A DNA stretch of 64,000 nucleotides from Euzebyales bacterium (lineage in GTDB: Bacteria > Actinomycetota > Nitriliruptoria > Euzebyales > JAHELV01), in contig DATHVN010000106.1 of NCBI GenBank assembly GCA_035461305.1, positions 29,390 to 93,389 of the forward strand. Direction: 5' to 3'. This document shows, in pieces, positions 8,679 to 17,331 of this stretch. Under the pieces are notes generated by a model. It had not been told where the DNA came from, searched no databases, and saw only the letters and a program-made list of their open reading frames with translations. A program made the translations under genes and the position numbers. The first letter of the stretch is position 1. Each line of letters opens with the position of its first letter.

Positions 8679-8707
8679 ATGGTCAACGACCACCTCGTCG
8701 GCTGCGA
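8679..8707 (+). repeat. Direct repeat copy 2 of the tag 3' end
   Basis: Starts ATGGTCAACGACCACCTC and encodes MVNDHLVGCD, matching the C-terminal part of Tag 374 bp upstream with two mismatches in 29 bp. Similarity fades quickly outside these bounds. It lies between the integrase remnant and the oxidoreductase gene. Confidence 0.7.
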
Positions 8708-8759
8708 CGGCCGAGCCGTCGTGGACGTCGCGCGCAGGAGGGGCCTGACCCGTCCACCG

Positions 8760-9686
8760 TCAGAGTTCGAGGACCAGCTTCCCCCGTACGTGCCCGTCCC
8801 GGCTGATCTCGTGGGCGCGCGCGACGTCCGAGAACGGAAAGGCCTCCTGGACCACGATGCGCACCGCACCGGCATCGACCTGCCGCGACAGCTCCGCCAG
8901 GTCCTCGGCCTGCGGCCGGACGAAGCTGTACCGGCCGCCGACCGCGGCGACGCCCCGCGAGTTGACGTTCGACACGATCCGTTGCGGGTCGCCGACCAGC
9001 TCCGCGGACGCGGCGAGCGCCTCCTTGGTGCCGATGTAGTCGACCGACGCGGTGATGCCGTCTGGCGCGGCCTGTTGCACCCGCTCAGCCAGCCCGTCGC
9101 CGTAGGTGACCGGCCTCGCGCCGAGCTCGCGCAAGTAGTCCTGGTTGGCCGCGCTCGCCGTGCCGACGACCTGTGCACCGAGCACCTGTGCCCACTGGAC
9201 CGCGAACGACCCGACCCCGCCGGCGGCAGCATGGACAAGCACGGTGTCACCAGCGCCCACCCCCGCGAGTCGCAATGACTGCACAGCGGTCAGGCCAGCG
9301 AGCGGCAGGCCGGCCGCCGCGGTGAAGTCCACGCTTGACGGCTTCGGTGCGAAGTGCCGCGGTGTTCCCGCCACCAGCTCCGCATAGGTGCCGTGTTGGA
9401 TGTAGTCCTTGCGGACGTAGCCGACGACCGCGTCGCCGACGTGGAACTCCTGCACGGCGGGACCAATGGCCCGCACGACGCCGGCGGCGTCCCAACCCGG
9501 GATGAGGGGCAGATACGAGGGAAACACGTCGTGCAGATACCCCTCCCGGATCTTCCAGTCGACCGGGTTGACGCCGGCGGCCCGCAGTTCGACCACGACC
9601 ATGTCGGGACCTGGCCTCGGGTCGGGCGCCTCCTCGAATGCCAAGGTGTGGGGTCCGCCGTACTCGTGGATCACGATGGCCTGCAC
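8760..9686 (-). CDS. NADPH:quinone oxidoreductase-like zinc-independent MDR protein
   Basis: A 308-residue medium-chain dehydrogenase/reductase of the quinone-oxidoreductase type. The N-terminal GroES-like domain contains AAGVNPVDWKIREG and IPGWDAAGVV. The Rossmann domain contains the nucleotide-binding VLVHAAAGGVGSFAVQWA. The structural-zinc cysteines of true alcohol dehydrogenases are absent. The start was placed at GTG 9686 (VQAIVIHEYGG), with AAGGACGAG upstream. The natural substrate is unknown. It stands alone between two pseudogene remnants. Confidence 0.88.
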   Translation of the reverse strand: MQAIVIHEYGGPHTLAFEEAPDPRPGPDMVVVELRAAGVNPVDWKIREGYLHDVFPSYLPLIPGWDAAGVVRAIGPAVQEFHVGDAVVGYVRKDYIQHGTYAELVAGTPRHFAPKPSSVDFTAAAGLPLAGLTAVQSLRLAGVGAGDTVLVHAAAGGVGSFAVQWAQVLGAQVVGTASAANQDYLRELGARPVTYGDGLAERVQQAAPDGITASVDYIGTKEALAASAELVGDPQRIVSNVNSRGVAAVGGRYSFVRPQAEDLAELSRQVDAGAVRIVVQEAFPFSDVARAHEISRDGHVRGKLVLEL

Positions 9687-9797
9687 GGTCTGCTCGTCCT
9701 TCAACTGGAGCGTGGTCGTTCGCGCCCGTTGTCCCCGAGGGCACGGCAGCGAAACGGAGCGGGCGGAGGCGTGCTTGGCACCCGACGTGCGGCAGCC

Positions 9798-10013
9798 ATG
9801 CTGAAGCTTCCAACACGGCTGATGTGGTTCTTCTCCGACGGCTCCCCATGACGCGTCATGCGCGCAACCTGGCGACACTCCGTCCTGCGCGCTCACTTCG
9901 AGGGCGGCACCGACGTCGTGGTCCTCGAGGGCAGCGCACGGGGCGAGCACACCGGCCTGGCATGGTACGACTTCCCTGCGTACGTGACGCGCTTCCACTT
10001 CGCCGCCGGTTGA
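9798..10013 (+). pseudogene. Pyridoxamine 5'-phosphate-oxidase-family remnant, frameshifted
   Basis: Three frame segments, LPTRLMWFFSDGSP, TRHARNLAT and AHFEGGTDVVVLEGSARG, follow each other in the order expected in F420/FMN-binding split-barrel oxidases (sheet, RNL motif, then the DVVVLEG strand). Stops and frameshifts separate the first from the second and the second from the third. The last segment could be read as a 51-codon frame from 9857, but it lacks the rest of the fold. I treat it as a decayed gene. Assignment to the family is from memory of its motifs. Confidence 0.5.
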
Positions 10014-10016
10014 CGG

Positions 10017-10991
10017 TCACCGCGCGTCGACCACAGGCAGCCGGGCATGTGACAGCAGTGTGCCGTCGCGGCCGTCGAGCGTGACCTCACCGCCATGGAG
10101 CACGGCCCGTTGGTCGGGCATGTGACCTATGGGCACGTCGGTGACGACAGGGACCTCCAGGTCGCCGAGGCGATCGGCGAGCACGTCGGCAAACGTGCCC
10201 GACGGCCGCGCGGCCGGCGGGTCACACTGCACGGGTGCACCGACCGCGACGCCGGCGACACCGTCGAACGCGCCGCTGTGGCGCAGCTGCGTCAGCAGCC
10301 GGTCGACGCGGTACGGCGCCTCCGCAACCTCCTCGAGCAGCAGCACGCATCCGGTCGCGTCGACCTGGTCCCGCGTGCCGGCCAGCGCGGCCAGGACGGT
10401 GAGGTTTCCACCGATGAGCGGACCGTGGACGACGTCGCGCGCGGCACCGTCCAGTGGCACGCCGGTCAGCGGCTCCGTGCCGCCGTGCCCGAACAGCAGC
10501 GCCCGCAGCTGTGCGACGGCAGCAGGCGGCTGGAGCGGCAGCCGGCCGATGACGTGGCCATGGACGGTGACCAGACCGGCCCGCCGCCACGCCGCGACGA
10601 GCAGCGCGGAGACGTCGCTGAAGCCCACGATGAGGGGCGGATCGGCCGTCAGCGCATCCCAGTCGATGCGGTCGAGGATGCGCGTCAGCCCGTAGCCGCC
10701 GCGTGCGGCCCACACCGCTCGAACGTCGGGATGGGCGATCGCCGTGTTCAGATCCGCGGCGCGCTGCGCGTCACTGCCGGCCAGGTGTCCCGCCGACCCG
10801 CGGACGTGCGCGCCTTCGACGACGTCCAGTCCCCATGACCCGAGCAGCGCGATGCCGTCATCGAGCAGCGCATGGTCGAGCACGGGACCACACGGACTGA
10901 CGAGCGCCACCGTGTCGCCGCGGCGCAGGGCCGGAGGATGCCGGCCGACTCCGGGCCCGTCGGCCGTCGACGTCACATCAACAGCGGACAC
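10017..10991 (-). CDS. LD-carboxypeptidase, peptidase family S66
   Basis: A 324-residue LdcA-type serine peptidase expected to trim the terminal D-Ala from tetrapeptide muropeptides during wall recycling. It shows DTVALVSPCGP at the N-terminus, AARGGYGLTRIL, the nucleophile serine in IVGFSDVSALL, a glutamate in LLLEEVAEAPYRVDR, and a His in IGHMPDQ. These correspond to the Ser-Glu-His triad of the family. The GTG start overlaps the end of the upstream secreted-protein gene by 14 bases, so the two are probably cotranscribed. Confidence 0.9.
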   Translation of the reverse strand: MSAVDVTSTADGPGVGRHPPALRRGDTVALVSPCGPVLDHALLDDGIALLGSWGLDVVEGAHVRGSAGHLAGSDAQRAADLNTAIAHPDVRAVWAARGGYGLTRILDRIDWDALTADPPLIVGFSDVSALLVAAWRRAGLVTVHGHVIGRLPLQPPAAVAQLRALLFGHGGTEPLTGVPLDGAARDVVHGPLIGGNLTVLAALAGTRDQVDATGCVLLLEEVAEAPYRVDRLLTQLRHSGAFDGVAGVAVGAPVQCDPPAARPSGTFADVLADRLGDLEVPVVTDVPIGHMPDQRAVLHGGEVTLDGRDGTLLSHARLPVVDAR

Positions 10992-13356
10992 TCCATCCTC
11001 CGCCCGAGTACTCGCAGCGGTCCCTGACCTGACCCCTCGCGTTCTTCAACGTGGCACGATCGCCGCCGTTGTTCCAGACATACCTGGTGCGCCTCCAATA
11101 CAGGTCGTTGCCGTCGTTGGTGCCCTTGCCGGTGTGGACGCGGACATAGCCACCCCGTTTCAGGAAGAACCCACCCGGCACCTTGTACAGGTTGCCGGCC
11201 CGGTCCCTGACGGTCCAGCCGCCGATCCCGCGACCCTCCGAGCCGATGTTGCGCAGGACGACCATCTCCTCATTGAGTTTCGCGTTGGTCCGGGTGTCCC
11301 TGCCGGGAGGGTTGTACGCGATGCGGTAGAGCTCGATCTTGGGACGACTGGTGACGGTCACGGTGACGGTCGCCACGTTGGAGTCGGCCCGTCCGTCGTT
11401 CGCACGGTACGTGAACGTATCGGTGCCGGCGAACTTCAGGTCCGGCGTGTACACGACGGTCTGATCAGCACGGACCTGCACCGACCCGTGCGCTGGCTGC
11501 GTCAGGTTGTGCACCGTCAACTGGTCCCCGTCGGGATCCGAGTCGTTGGCCAGGAGCGGGATGGTGACCGGTTTGACCGCAGCCGTCGATGCCGCGTCGT
11601 CCGAGGCCACCGGCGGACGGTTGGCCGGCTTCCCGCCGCCGATGTTGGGCGCGCTGATCTCGAACATCCTCCCGTCGTTCTCCGTGGGATCGGTCCCGTT
11701 GTCGGTCGCCCGGTCCACGATCCACAGGTTCATCCTGCCGCTCCCGTCGCTCGCGGGCGCGACGGCCAACCCCGAGATGTGCCGCAGACCGGCGACGGCG
11801 GACGCAGAGATCGTCCGGACCAACGTCCCGTCGCGGGTGATCTCGAAGATCTGCCTGGTCTTCCGCGCGCCGACGTACAGGGTGCCGCGATCGGGGTCCG
11901 AGGACAGCCCCTCGAAGTCCACCGGGCCGAGGTGGCTGATGTCGAAGTGGGTCACGGCGTCGTTGCCGTTCGCGAACGTACCGTCCACCGGGTCGACCCG
12001 GTAGATCTCCATGCCGACGCCGTCGACGTAGAACAGGTCCCCCGACCGAGGGTCGAACTCGGGGTCCTCGGTGTCCGTTCCACCGTTCGCCGACGTGTCG
12101 ATCGACCTGACGTCATCGTCTCCGGTGCCGAACACGCCGTCGGCGCCGCGCCTGACCGCGAAGATCGCCCTGGCGCTGTCGTCGGACACGAACAGCGTCC
12201 TGGTGGCGTCATCGTGGCCGAGGCCGGTCGGCTCCCTCGAGTGGTTGCCGGACGCACCGGGACCCCACAGGGCACCGACGCCACGCACGGTGCCGGTCCG
12301 TGACGAGCGCCACAGGTTGACGTTGTGCCAGCCGGCTCCCGTCGTCTCGTCGACCTCGGAATCGACGACGACGAGCTCATCGGCGGCCGCAGTCCAGACG
12401 ACCCCGGCGGGGTCCGGTGACCCCGGGCTCCACGCCGACGTCTGCACGGTCCGCACCAGCGTCGCGGTGTCGGTCGGCGCCGCGGCCGCGGTGACGGCCG
12501 CCAGGGACAGCTCGGTGACGCCACCGAGCGATCCGGCACCACCGGCGTCGGCAACGTACAGGTTGAGGTTGTCCGGGTCATCCGTCGAGTCCGTGCTGGG
12601 CGCGAACGTCATCGCGACAGGCTCCGACAGCGCCGTCGACGCGAGGTCGATGCTGTCCCGGACATCACCGTCGCGGTCCACCGCGTCGATCCGCTCGCTG
12701 CTGGGGTCGAGGACATACAGCAGGTCGTCCTCGGCGTTGAACGCGATCAGCCGGTCATCGCTCTGGTCCAACGGAAGCTGAGCCGACGGGCTGGAGCGAT
12801 CGTCCTCGACGACCGTGACCGCATCGTCGCGCTCATCGAGGACGAACCACGTGTCGGTCTGCGGATCGAACGTCGCGCTGTCCGGTTCCTCGAGCTGCAG
12901 GCCATCGATCGGTGCGCGCTCGGTCCGCGGCGTCCGCCCATCGAGGGCGCTGTCGGGTACCTGCACCGCGTCACCGCCATCGATGACGGTCAGCTCGTCC
13001 CGCGCGGCGTTGAACGCGAGCGTCTCCGGGTCGGATAGCTCGGGCAGGGTGAGGGTCCCTCGGCCCTTCCCGTCCGCGTCCAGCCGGAGGACCGGCGTCA
13101 CGGTCCCGTCGTCCGCTGCCACGAGGAACTGACGTCGCGACGGATCGTAGGCCAGGCCCACGGGGTGGGCCACACCGAGCTCGCCGGTCCAGACCGTCTG
13201 GACCTCCTGCGCGTCGTGGGACGGCCGGACCGGCGCCGCCGCTGCCGCGCGCGGCGTACCGGCGCCCGTCGCCACCGTGCCCCACAGCGCCACGACCACG
13301 CCCACCGCCAGCGTCCGGAGACCCGCCGTCCTCCGAGGTCTGCCCACCTGTCCCAT
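10978..13356 (-). CDS. Secreted beta-propeller / Ig-like / lamin-tail-domain protein
   Basis: A 792-residue exported protein. A Sec-type signal peptide (about residues 1-41) has basic residues, a hydrophobic stretch, then an Ala-rich end. Residues about 50-570 form repeated strands such as GLAYDPSRRQFLV and LYVADAGG, typical of beta-propellers of the SdiA-regulated/esterase-like type. Residues about 580-670 are a cadherin-like Ig module (RPPVASDDAAST, IPLLANDSDPDGDQLTV). Residues about 675-790 resemble a lamin-tail domain (EEMVVLRNIGSEGRGIGGWT). The function is unknown; cell-surface or environmental binding is plausible. Overlap with the LD-carboxypeptidase gene suggests a link to the wall. 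Confidence 0.85.
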   Translation of the reverse strand: MGQVGRPRRTAGLRTLAVGVVVALWGTVATGAGTPRAAAAAPVRPSHDAQEVQTVWTGELGVAHPVGLAYDPSRRQFLVAADDGTVTPVLRLDADGKGRGTLTLPELSDPETLAFNAARDELTVIDGGDAVQVPDSALDGRTPRTERAPIDGLQLEEPDSATFDPQTDTWFVLDERDDAVTVVEDDRSSPSAQLPLDQSDDRLIAFNAEDDLLYVLDPSSERIDAVDRDGDVRDSIDLASTALSEPVAMTFAPSTDSTDDPDNLNLYVADAGGAGSLGGVTELSLAAVTAAAAPTDTATLVRTVQTSAWSPGSPDPAGVVWTAAADELVVVDSEVDETTGAGWHNVNLWRSSRTGTVRGVGALWGPGASGNHSREPTGLGHDDATRTLFVSDDSARAIFAVRRGADGVFGTGDDDVRSIDTSANGGTDTEDPEFDPRSGDLFYVDGVGMEIYRVDPVDGTFANGNDAVTHFDISHLGPVDFEGLSSDPDRGTLYVGARKTRQIFEITRDGTLVRTISASAVAGLRHISGLAVAPASDGSGRMNLWIVDRATDNGTDPTENDGRMFEISAPNIGGGKPANRPPVASDDAASTAAVKPVTIPLLANDSDPDGDQLTVHNLTQPAHGSVQVRADQTVVYTPDLKFAGTDTFTYRANDGRADSNVATVTVTVTSRPKIELYRIAYNPPGRDTRTNAKLNEEMVVLRNIGSEGRGIGGWTVRDRAGNLYKVPGGFFLKRGGYVRVHTGKGTNDGNDLYWRRTRYVWNNGGDRATLKNARGQVRDRCEYSGGGWSVRC

Positions 13357-13657
13357 CTATCTGCCTTCCGTTGTCCCGCCGCACGATCAGCCGGCTCGTG
13401 GATGCAGCGGCCACGTGCGCCGACGGCCCCCGCACTCCGTCGAGCAGGCGTGATGCGCCGCATGTGTCGCCGCGATCCCGGGTCCCGCCGGGCCCTGATG
13501 GATGACGGCACCGTACGGGATCGAGCGGCCCGCGCATCCCCAATTGAGGGCATCTGCGACGTCGTGGCGATTGGCCGAGTCCGACGTATCCGCACAGCCC
13601 GCGGGCAGGTGCCTGGACGTCGCTGTGGGCCGCGAGCGGTGGCGACCGGGTGGCGCC
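13357..13657. other. Gene-free stretch between dnaE and the secreted-protein gene
   Basis: About 300 bp without a convincing coding frame, terminator hairpin or recognisable promoter. It lies downstream of dnaE and upstream of the secreted-protein gene on the minus strand, so it should hold the latter's promoter. I could not identify clear -35/-10 boxes. Confidence 0.5.
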
Positions 13658-16600
13658 TCACGCGACGGCTTCGGGGCCGAGGATCTCGGACAGCTCCGCG
13701 AACAGGCCGGGGTTGCGGTTGATGCTGAAGTCCGAGGGCAACTGCAACGTCGTCGGGTTCTCGCGCGCCGACAGGCCGAGCTGCAGGTGCACAGGCACCG
13801 GGCCGGGGTGGTCCGACAGGATCGTTCGGAGGCGGCCGACGACGCTGTCGGTGCACTGCTGTGGTGCCACTTGGAGCACCAGTGGCCGGCCGTCAGCGTC
13901 GGACGTGTCGGGGGCGATGACGTCCAGTGCGATGATCTTGGGCGGGTCGGCGTTGTCGAGCCGCCCGGTCACACAGAGCAACGCGTCGTCGGTGAGCAGA
14001 TCCGCCGCCGACTGGTAGACGCTCGGGAAGAAGATGCAGTCGATGCTGCCGCGCAGGTCCTCAAGCGTCCCGACCACGTACGGCTCGCCCTTGCGGGTGA
14101 ACTTCTTCTGCAGTCCGGTCAGGATTCCCGCGACCTTGATGTCGTCGCGTCCGCCGCCGGCCTCGAGCAGTTCACCGATCGACACCGACGACAGCGCCGA
14201 CAGCAGGCCCTGCATGCCGAGCAGCGGGTGGTCCGAGACGTACAGCCCCAGCATCTCACGCTCATGCGCGAGCTTCTCACGGCGCTCGAACTCGACGTCG
14301 GCGATCACGACGTGGTCGATCAGCGGGACCTCGTCATCGCCGTCTCCGCCTGCACCGTCGAACAACGAGAACTGCCCCTCGGCCTCGGCGCGCTTGCGGG
14401 CGATCGCCTCGTCCGCGATGGGTGCGAACGACAGCAGCAGGCCCTTGCGGGGATGTCCGAGCGACTCGAACCCGCCGGCCTTGATGAGCGACTCCAGCGT
14501 CCGCCGGTTCAGGCACCCGGCGTCGACCTTGGCGCAGAAGTCGGCGAAGCTCGCGAATGCGCCCTGGCGCTGGCGGGCCTCGATGATCGCCTCCACGACC
14601 TGCTCGCCGACGTTGCGGACCGCCGACAGGCCGAAGCGGATCCTGCCGTCCGCCGGCGCGAAGTCAAGCTTGCTGGCGTTGACGTCTGGTTGGAGGACGT
14701 CAATGCCCATCATCCTGCAGGTGTGCAGGTAGAGCGGCAGGCGGTCCTTGTTGCCCTTGACCGACGTCAGCAGGGCGGCCATGTACTCGACCGGGTAGTT
14801 GGCCTTGAGCCACGCGGTCTGGTAGCTGACCAGGCCGTACCCGGCGGAGTGGGACTTGTTGAACGCGTAGTCCGCGAACCCCTCGATAAGGTCCCACAGC
14901 CCCGTGCCGAATGACTCCTCGTAGCCGCACTCGACGATGCCCGCCAGGAACTTCGCCTTCTGCGCCTCCATCTCGGAGCGGTTCTTCTTGCCGATGGCAC
15001 GGCGCAGCATGTCGGCCTCACCGAGCGAGAACCCGGCGACCTTCTGCGCGATCTGCAGCACCTGCTCCTGGTAGACGAGGATGCCGTAGGTGGGGTCGAG
15101 GAACTCGCCGAGGTCGTCGTGCAGCAGCGTGACCTTGGACCTGCCGTGCTTGCGGCGGGCGTATTCGGTGTGCAGCTCGGCCTTCATCGGGCCCGGCCGG
15201 TAGAGGGCGAGCAGGGCGACGATGTCGTCGAAGCAGTCCGGCTTGAGCTGGCGCACCAGCGCCTTCATGCCGGCCGAGTCGAGTTGGAACACGCCGTCGG
15301 AATCACCCTCGGACAGCATCCGGTAGGTGGGCTCGTCGTCGAGCGGGATGTCCTCGATCTCGACCCGCTCGCCGGTCGTCGCCTCGATGTGCTCGAGCGC
15401 GTCGGAGATGACCGTCAGGTTGCGCAGGCCGAGGAAGTCCATCTTGAGCAGGCCGATGGCCTCGACCATCGCCCCGTCGTACTGCGTGACGATCTCGCCG
15501 TCGGCCTCGACGCGCAGGATCGGGGCATGGTTGGTGATGGGCTCGGCGCCGATCACGACACCGGCCGCGTGGATCGAGTGCTGGCGGCGCAGCCCCTCGA
15601 GGCTGTGCGCCGTGTCGAGCACCTGCTTGGCGTCGGGCTCGTTCTCCCACGCCTCCCGCAGCTCCGCCGACAGCTCCCGTGCCTGGTCCAGCGGATACTC
15701 CCGGCCCATGACGGCCGGCGGCAGCATCTTGGTCAGCCGCTCGCCGAAGCCGTAGGGGTGGCCGAGCACACGGGCGGCGTCCTTGATCGCCTGTTTGGCT
15801 TTGATCGTCGAGAAGGTGATGATCTGGGCGACGTGGTCGTCGCCGTAGCGCTCGGTGACGTAGCGGATCATCTCGCCACGCCGGCGCTCGTCGAAGTCGA
15901 TGTCGATGTCGGGCATCGACACGCGGTGGGGGTTGAGGAAGCGCTCGAAGATCAGGCCGTGTGCGATGGGGTCGAGGTCGGTGATGCCCATGCAGTACGA
16001 CACGGCGCAGCCGGCGGCCGATCCACGGCCCGGCCCCACGCGGATGCCGACCTCGCGCGCATGGTTGCAGAAGTCGGCAACGATCAGGAAGTACGCCGGG
16101 TAGCCCATCTGCTCGATGACGCCGAGCTCGTGCTCGAGTCGCTCGACCACGTCGGGCCGCAGCGTGCCGTCCTCCCCGGTGCGGTACCGCTCGCGTGCAC
16201 CGGCGAAGACCTGCTCGCGCAGGACGTCGGCCTCAGTGCGGTCGCCGGGCACCGGAAAGCGCGGCAGGTGGTGGGTCCCGAAGTCGATCTCCAGTTCGCA
16301 CCGCTCGGCGATCTCGACGGTGTTGCGCCACGTCTCGGGGTGGTCGGGGAACAGCGCCCGCATCTCCTCGGCGGTCTTGACGTAGTGCTGGTCGCCGTGG
16401 AACTTGAAGCGGTCGGTGTCGGCCCTGAGCGACCCGGTCTGGATGCACAACAGCACGTCGTGGGCGTCGTGATCGGCCCGGGTCGTGTAGTGGCTGTCGT
16501 TCGTCGCCACGAGCCCGACGCCGAGGTCCTGGGCGATCTTGATCAGCTCGGGGTTGGTCTGGAGCTGCCCGTCGATGCCGTGGTCCTGGACCTCGATGAA

Positions 16601-17164
16601 GTAGTTCTCGGCACCGAAGATGTCGCGGTGGCTGGCGGCGGCCGCCAGCGCGGCGTCGCGGTCGCCGGCGAGCAGCAGCTGGTTGACCTCCGAGCCCAGG
16701 CAACCGGAGAGGCAGATCAGGCCCTCGGCGTACTCGGCGAGCAGCTCCTTGTCCGCGCGCGGCTTGTACCAGTAGCCCTCGAGGTAGGCCCGTGACGACA
16801 GCCGCATGAGGTTGCGGTAGCCCTGTTCGTTCTGCGCGAGCACGATGAGGTGGTAGTACGGCTCGACCCTTCCGGGGCGACCGCCACCTGCGAACATCGT
16901 CTCGTCGCCGGCGGGACCGCGGGTGCCCTTGGAGAAGCGACTGCCCGGGGCCATGTAGAGCTCGACGCCGATGATCGGCTTCACACCGTGGCGCAGGCCC
17001 GCCTTGTAGAAGTCAAGCGCCCCGAACATGTTGCCGTGGTCGGTCATGGCCATCGCGGGCATGCCCTGCGCGGCGGCGGTGCGCATGAGATCGTCGACCC
17101 GACTCGCGCCGTCGAGCATCGAGTACTCGGTGTGCACGTGTAGATGGACGAACGAGTCGGTCAC
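13658..17164 (-). CDS. dnaE: DNA polymerase III alpha subunit DnaE
   Basis: The replicative polymerase catalytic subunit, 1168 residues, matching the usual DnaE1 length. It begins with the PHP domain (FVHLHVHTEYSMLDGA, AMTDHGNMFGALDF). It continues through the pol-beta-like palm with GPGRGSAAGCAVSYC and MPDIDIDFDERRR (catalytic aspartates), then GILVYQEQVLQIA. The C-terminal part includes a helix-hairpin-helix and an OB fold (about residues 1000-1080, IKVAGILTGLQKKFTRKG). GTG start. It stands downstream of rluD across a 167-bp gap that contains a perfect inverted repeat. Confidence 0.97.
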   Translation of the reverse strand: MTDSFVHLHVHTEYSMLDGASRVDDLMRTAAAQGMPAMAMTDHGNMFGALDFYKAGLRHGVKPIIGVELYMAPGSRFSKGTRGPAGDETMFAGGGRPGRVEPYYHLIVLAQNEQGYRNLMRLSSRAYLEGYWYKPRADKELLAEYAEGLICLSGCLGSEVNQLLLAGDRDAALAAAASHRDIFGAENYFIEVQDHGIDGQLQTNPELIKIAQDLGVGLVATNDSHYTTRADHDAHDVLLCIQTGSLRADTDRFKFHGDQHYVKTAEEMRALFPDHPETWRNTVEIAERCELEIDFGTHHLPRFPVPGDRTEADVLREQVFAGARERYRTGEDGTLRPDVVERLEHELGVIEQMGYPAYFLIVADFCNHAREVGIRVGPGRGSAAGCAVSYCMGITDLDPIAHGLIFERFLNPHRVSMPDIDIDFDERRRGEMIRYVTERYGDDHVAQIITFSTIKAKQAIKDAARVLGHPYGFGERLTKMLPPAVMGREYPLDQARELSAELREAWENEPDAKQVLDTAHSLEGLRRQHSIHAAGVVIGAEPITNHAPILRVEADGEIVTQYDGAMVEAIGLLKMDFLGLRNLTVISDALEHIEATTGERVEIEDIPLDDEPTYRMLSEGDSDGVFQLDSAGMKALVRQLKPDCFDDIVALLALYRPGPMKAELHTEYARRKHGRSKVTLLHDDLGEFLDPTYGILVYQEQVLQIAQKVAGFSLGEADMLRRAIGKKNRSEMEAQKAKFLAGIVECGYEESFGTGLWDLIEGFADYAFNKSHSAGYGLVSYQTAWLKANYPVEYMAALLTSVKGNKDRLPLYLHTCRMMGIDVLQPDVNASKLDFAPADGRIRFGLSAVRNVGEQVVEAIIEARQRQGAFASFADFCAKVDAGCLNRRTLESLIKAGGFESLGHPRKGLLLSFAPIADEAIARKRAEAEGQFSLFDGAGGDGDDEVPLIDHVVIADVEFERREKLAHEREMLGLYVSDHPLLGMQGLLSALSSVSIGELLEAGGGRDDIKVAGILTGLQKKFTRKGEPYVVGTLEDLRGSIDCIFFPSVYQSAADLLTDDALLCVTGRLDNADPPKIIALDVIAPDTSDADGRPLVLQVAPQQCTDSVVGRLRTILSDHPGPVPVHLQLGLSARENPTTLQLPSDFSINRNPGLFAELSEILGPEAVA

Positions 17165-17197
17165 GCTCCTCCTCGCGCCGTCAGGCCTTCCGGGGTT

Positions 17198-17226
17198 GAC
17201 ATGCCGTCCGGACAGCGCGGCATGTC
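17198..17226. promoter_or_regulatory. 9-bp perfect inverted repeat upstream of dnaE
   Basis: GACATGCCG (17198-17206) and CGGCATGTC (17218-17226) are exact inverted arms around 11 bases. The structure lies 34-62 bases upstream of the dnaE GTG and about 105 bases past the rluD stop. There is no T tract, so a simple rho-independent terminator is less likely than an operator or leader hairpin. Confidence 0.5.
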
Positions 17227-17331
17227 ACGGACACGCGCTCCGCGCTCCATCGCGCGGCGACCGGACCGTGCGCGAGCCGTCGCCGCACCGCCGTGGGACC
17301 GTCGGAAACGACATCCGTGTGACCCCGAACG

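Noticed and set aside
10744..12303. 519-codon plus-strand frame
   Set aside because: It is antisense to the secreted propeller protein, whose signal peptide and domains are convincing. The plus-strand product has no recognisable domain.
15119..16795. Long open frame antisense to dnaE (about 558 codons)
   Set aside because: It is a shadow of the high-GC third-position pattern of dnaE. Its product is low-complexity, with no family resemblance or ribosome-binding site.
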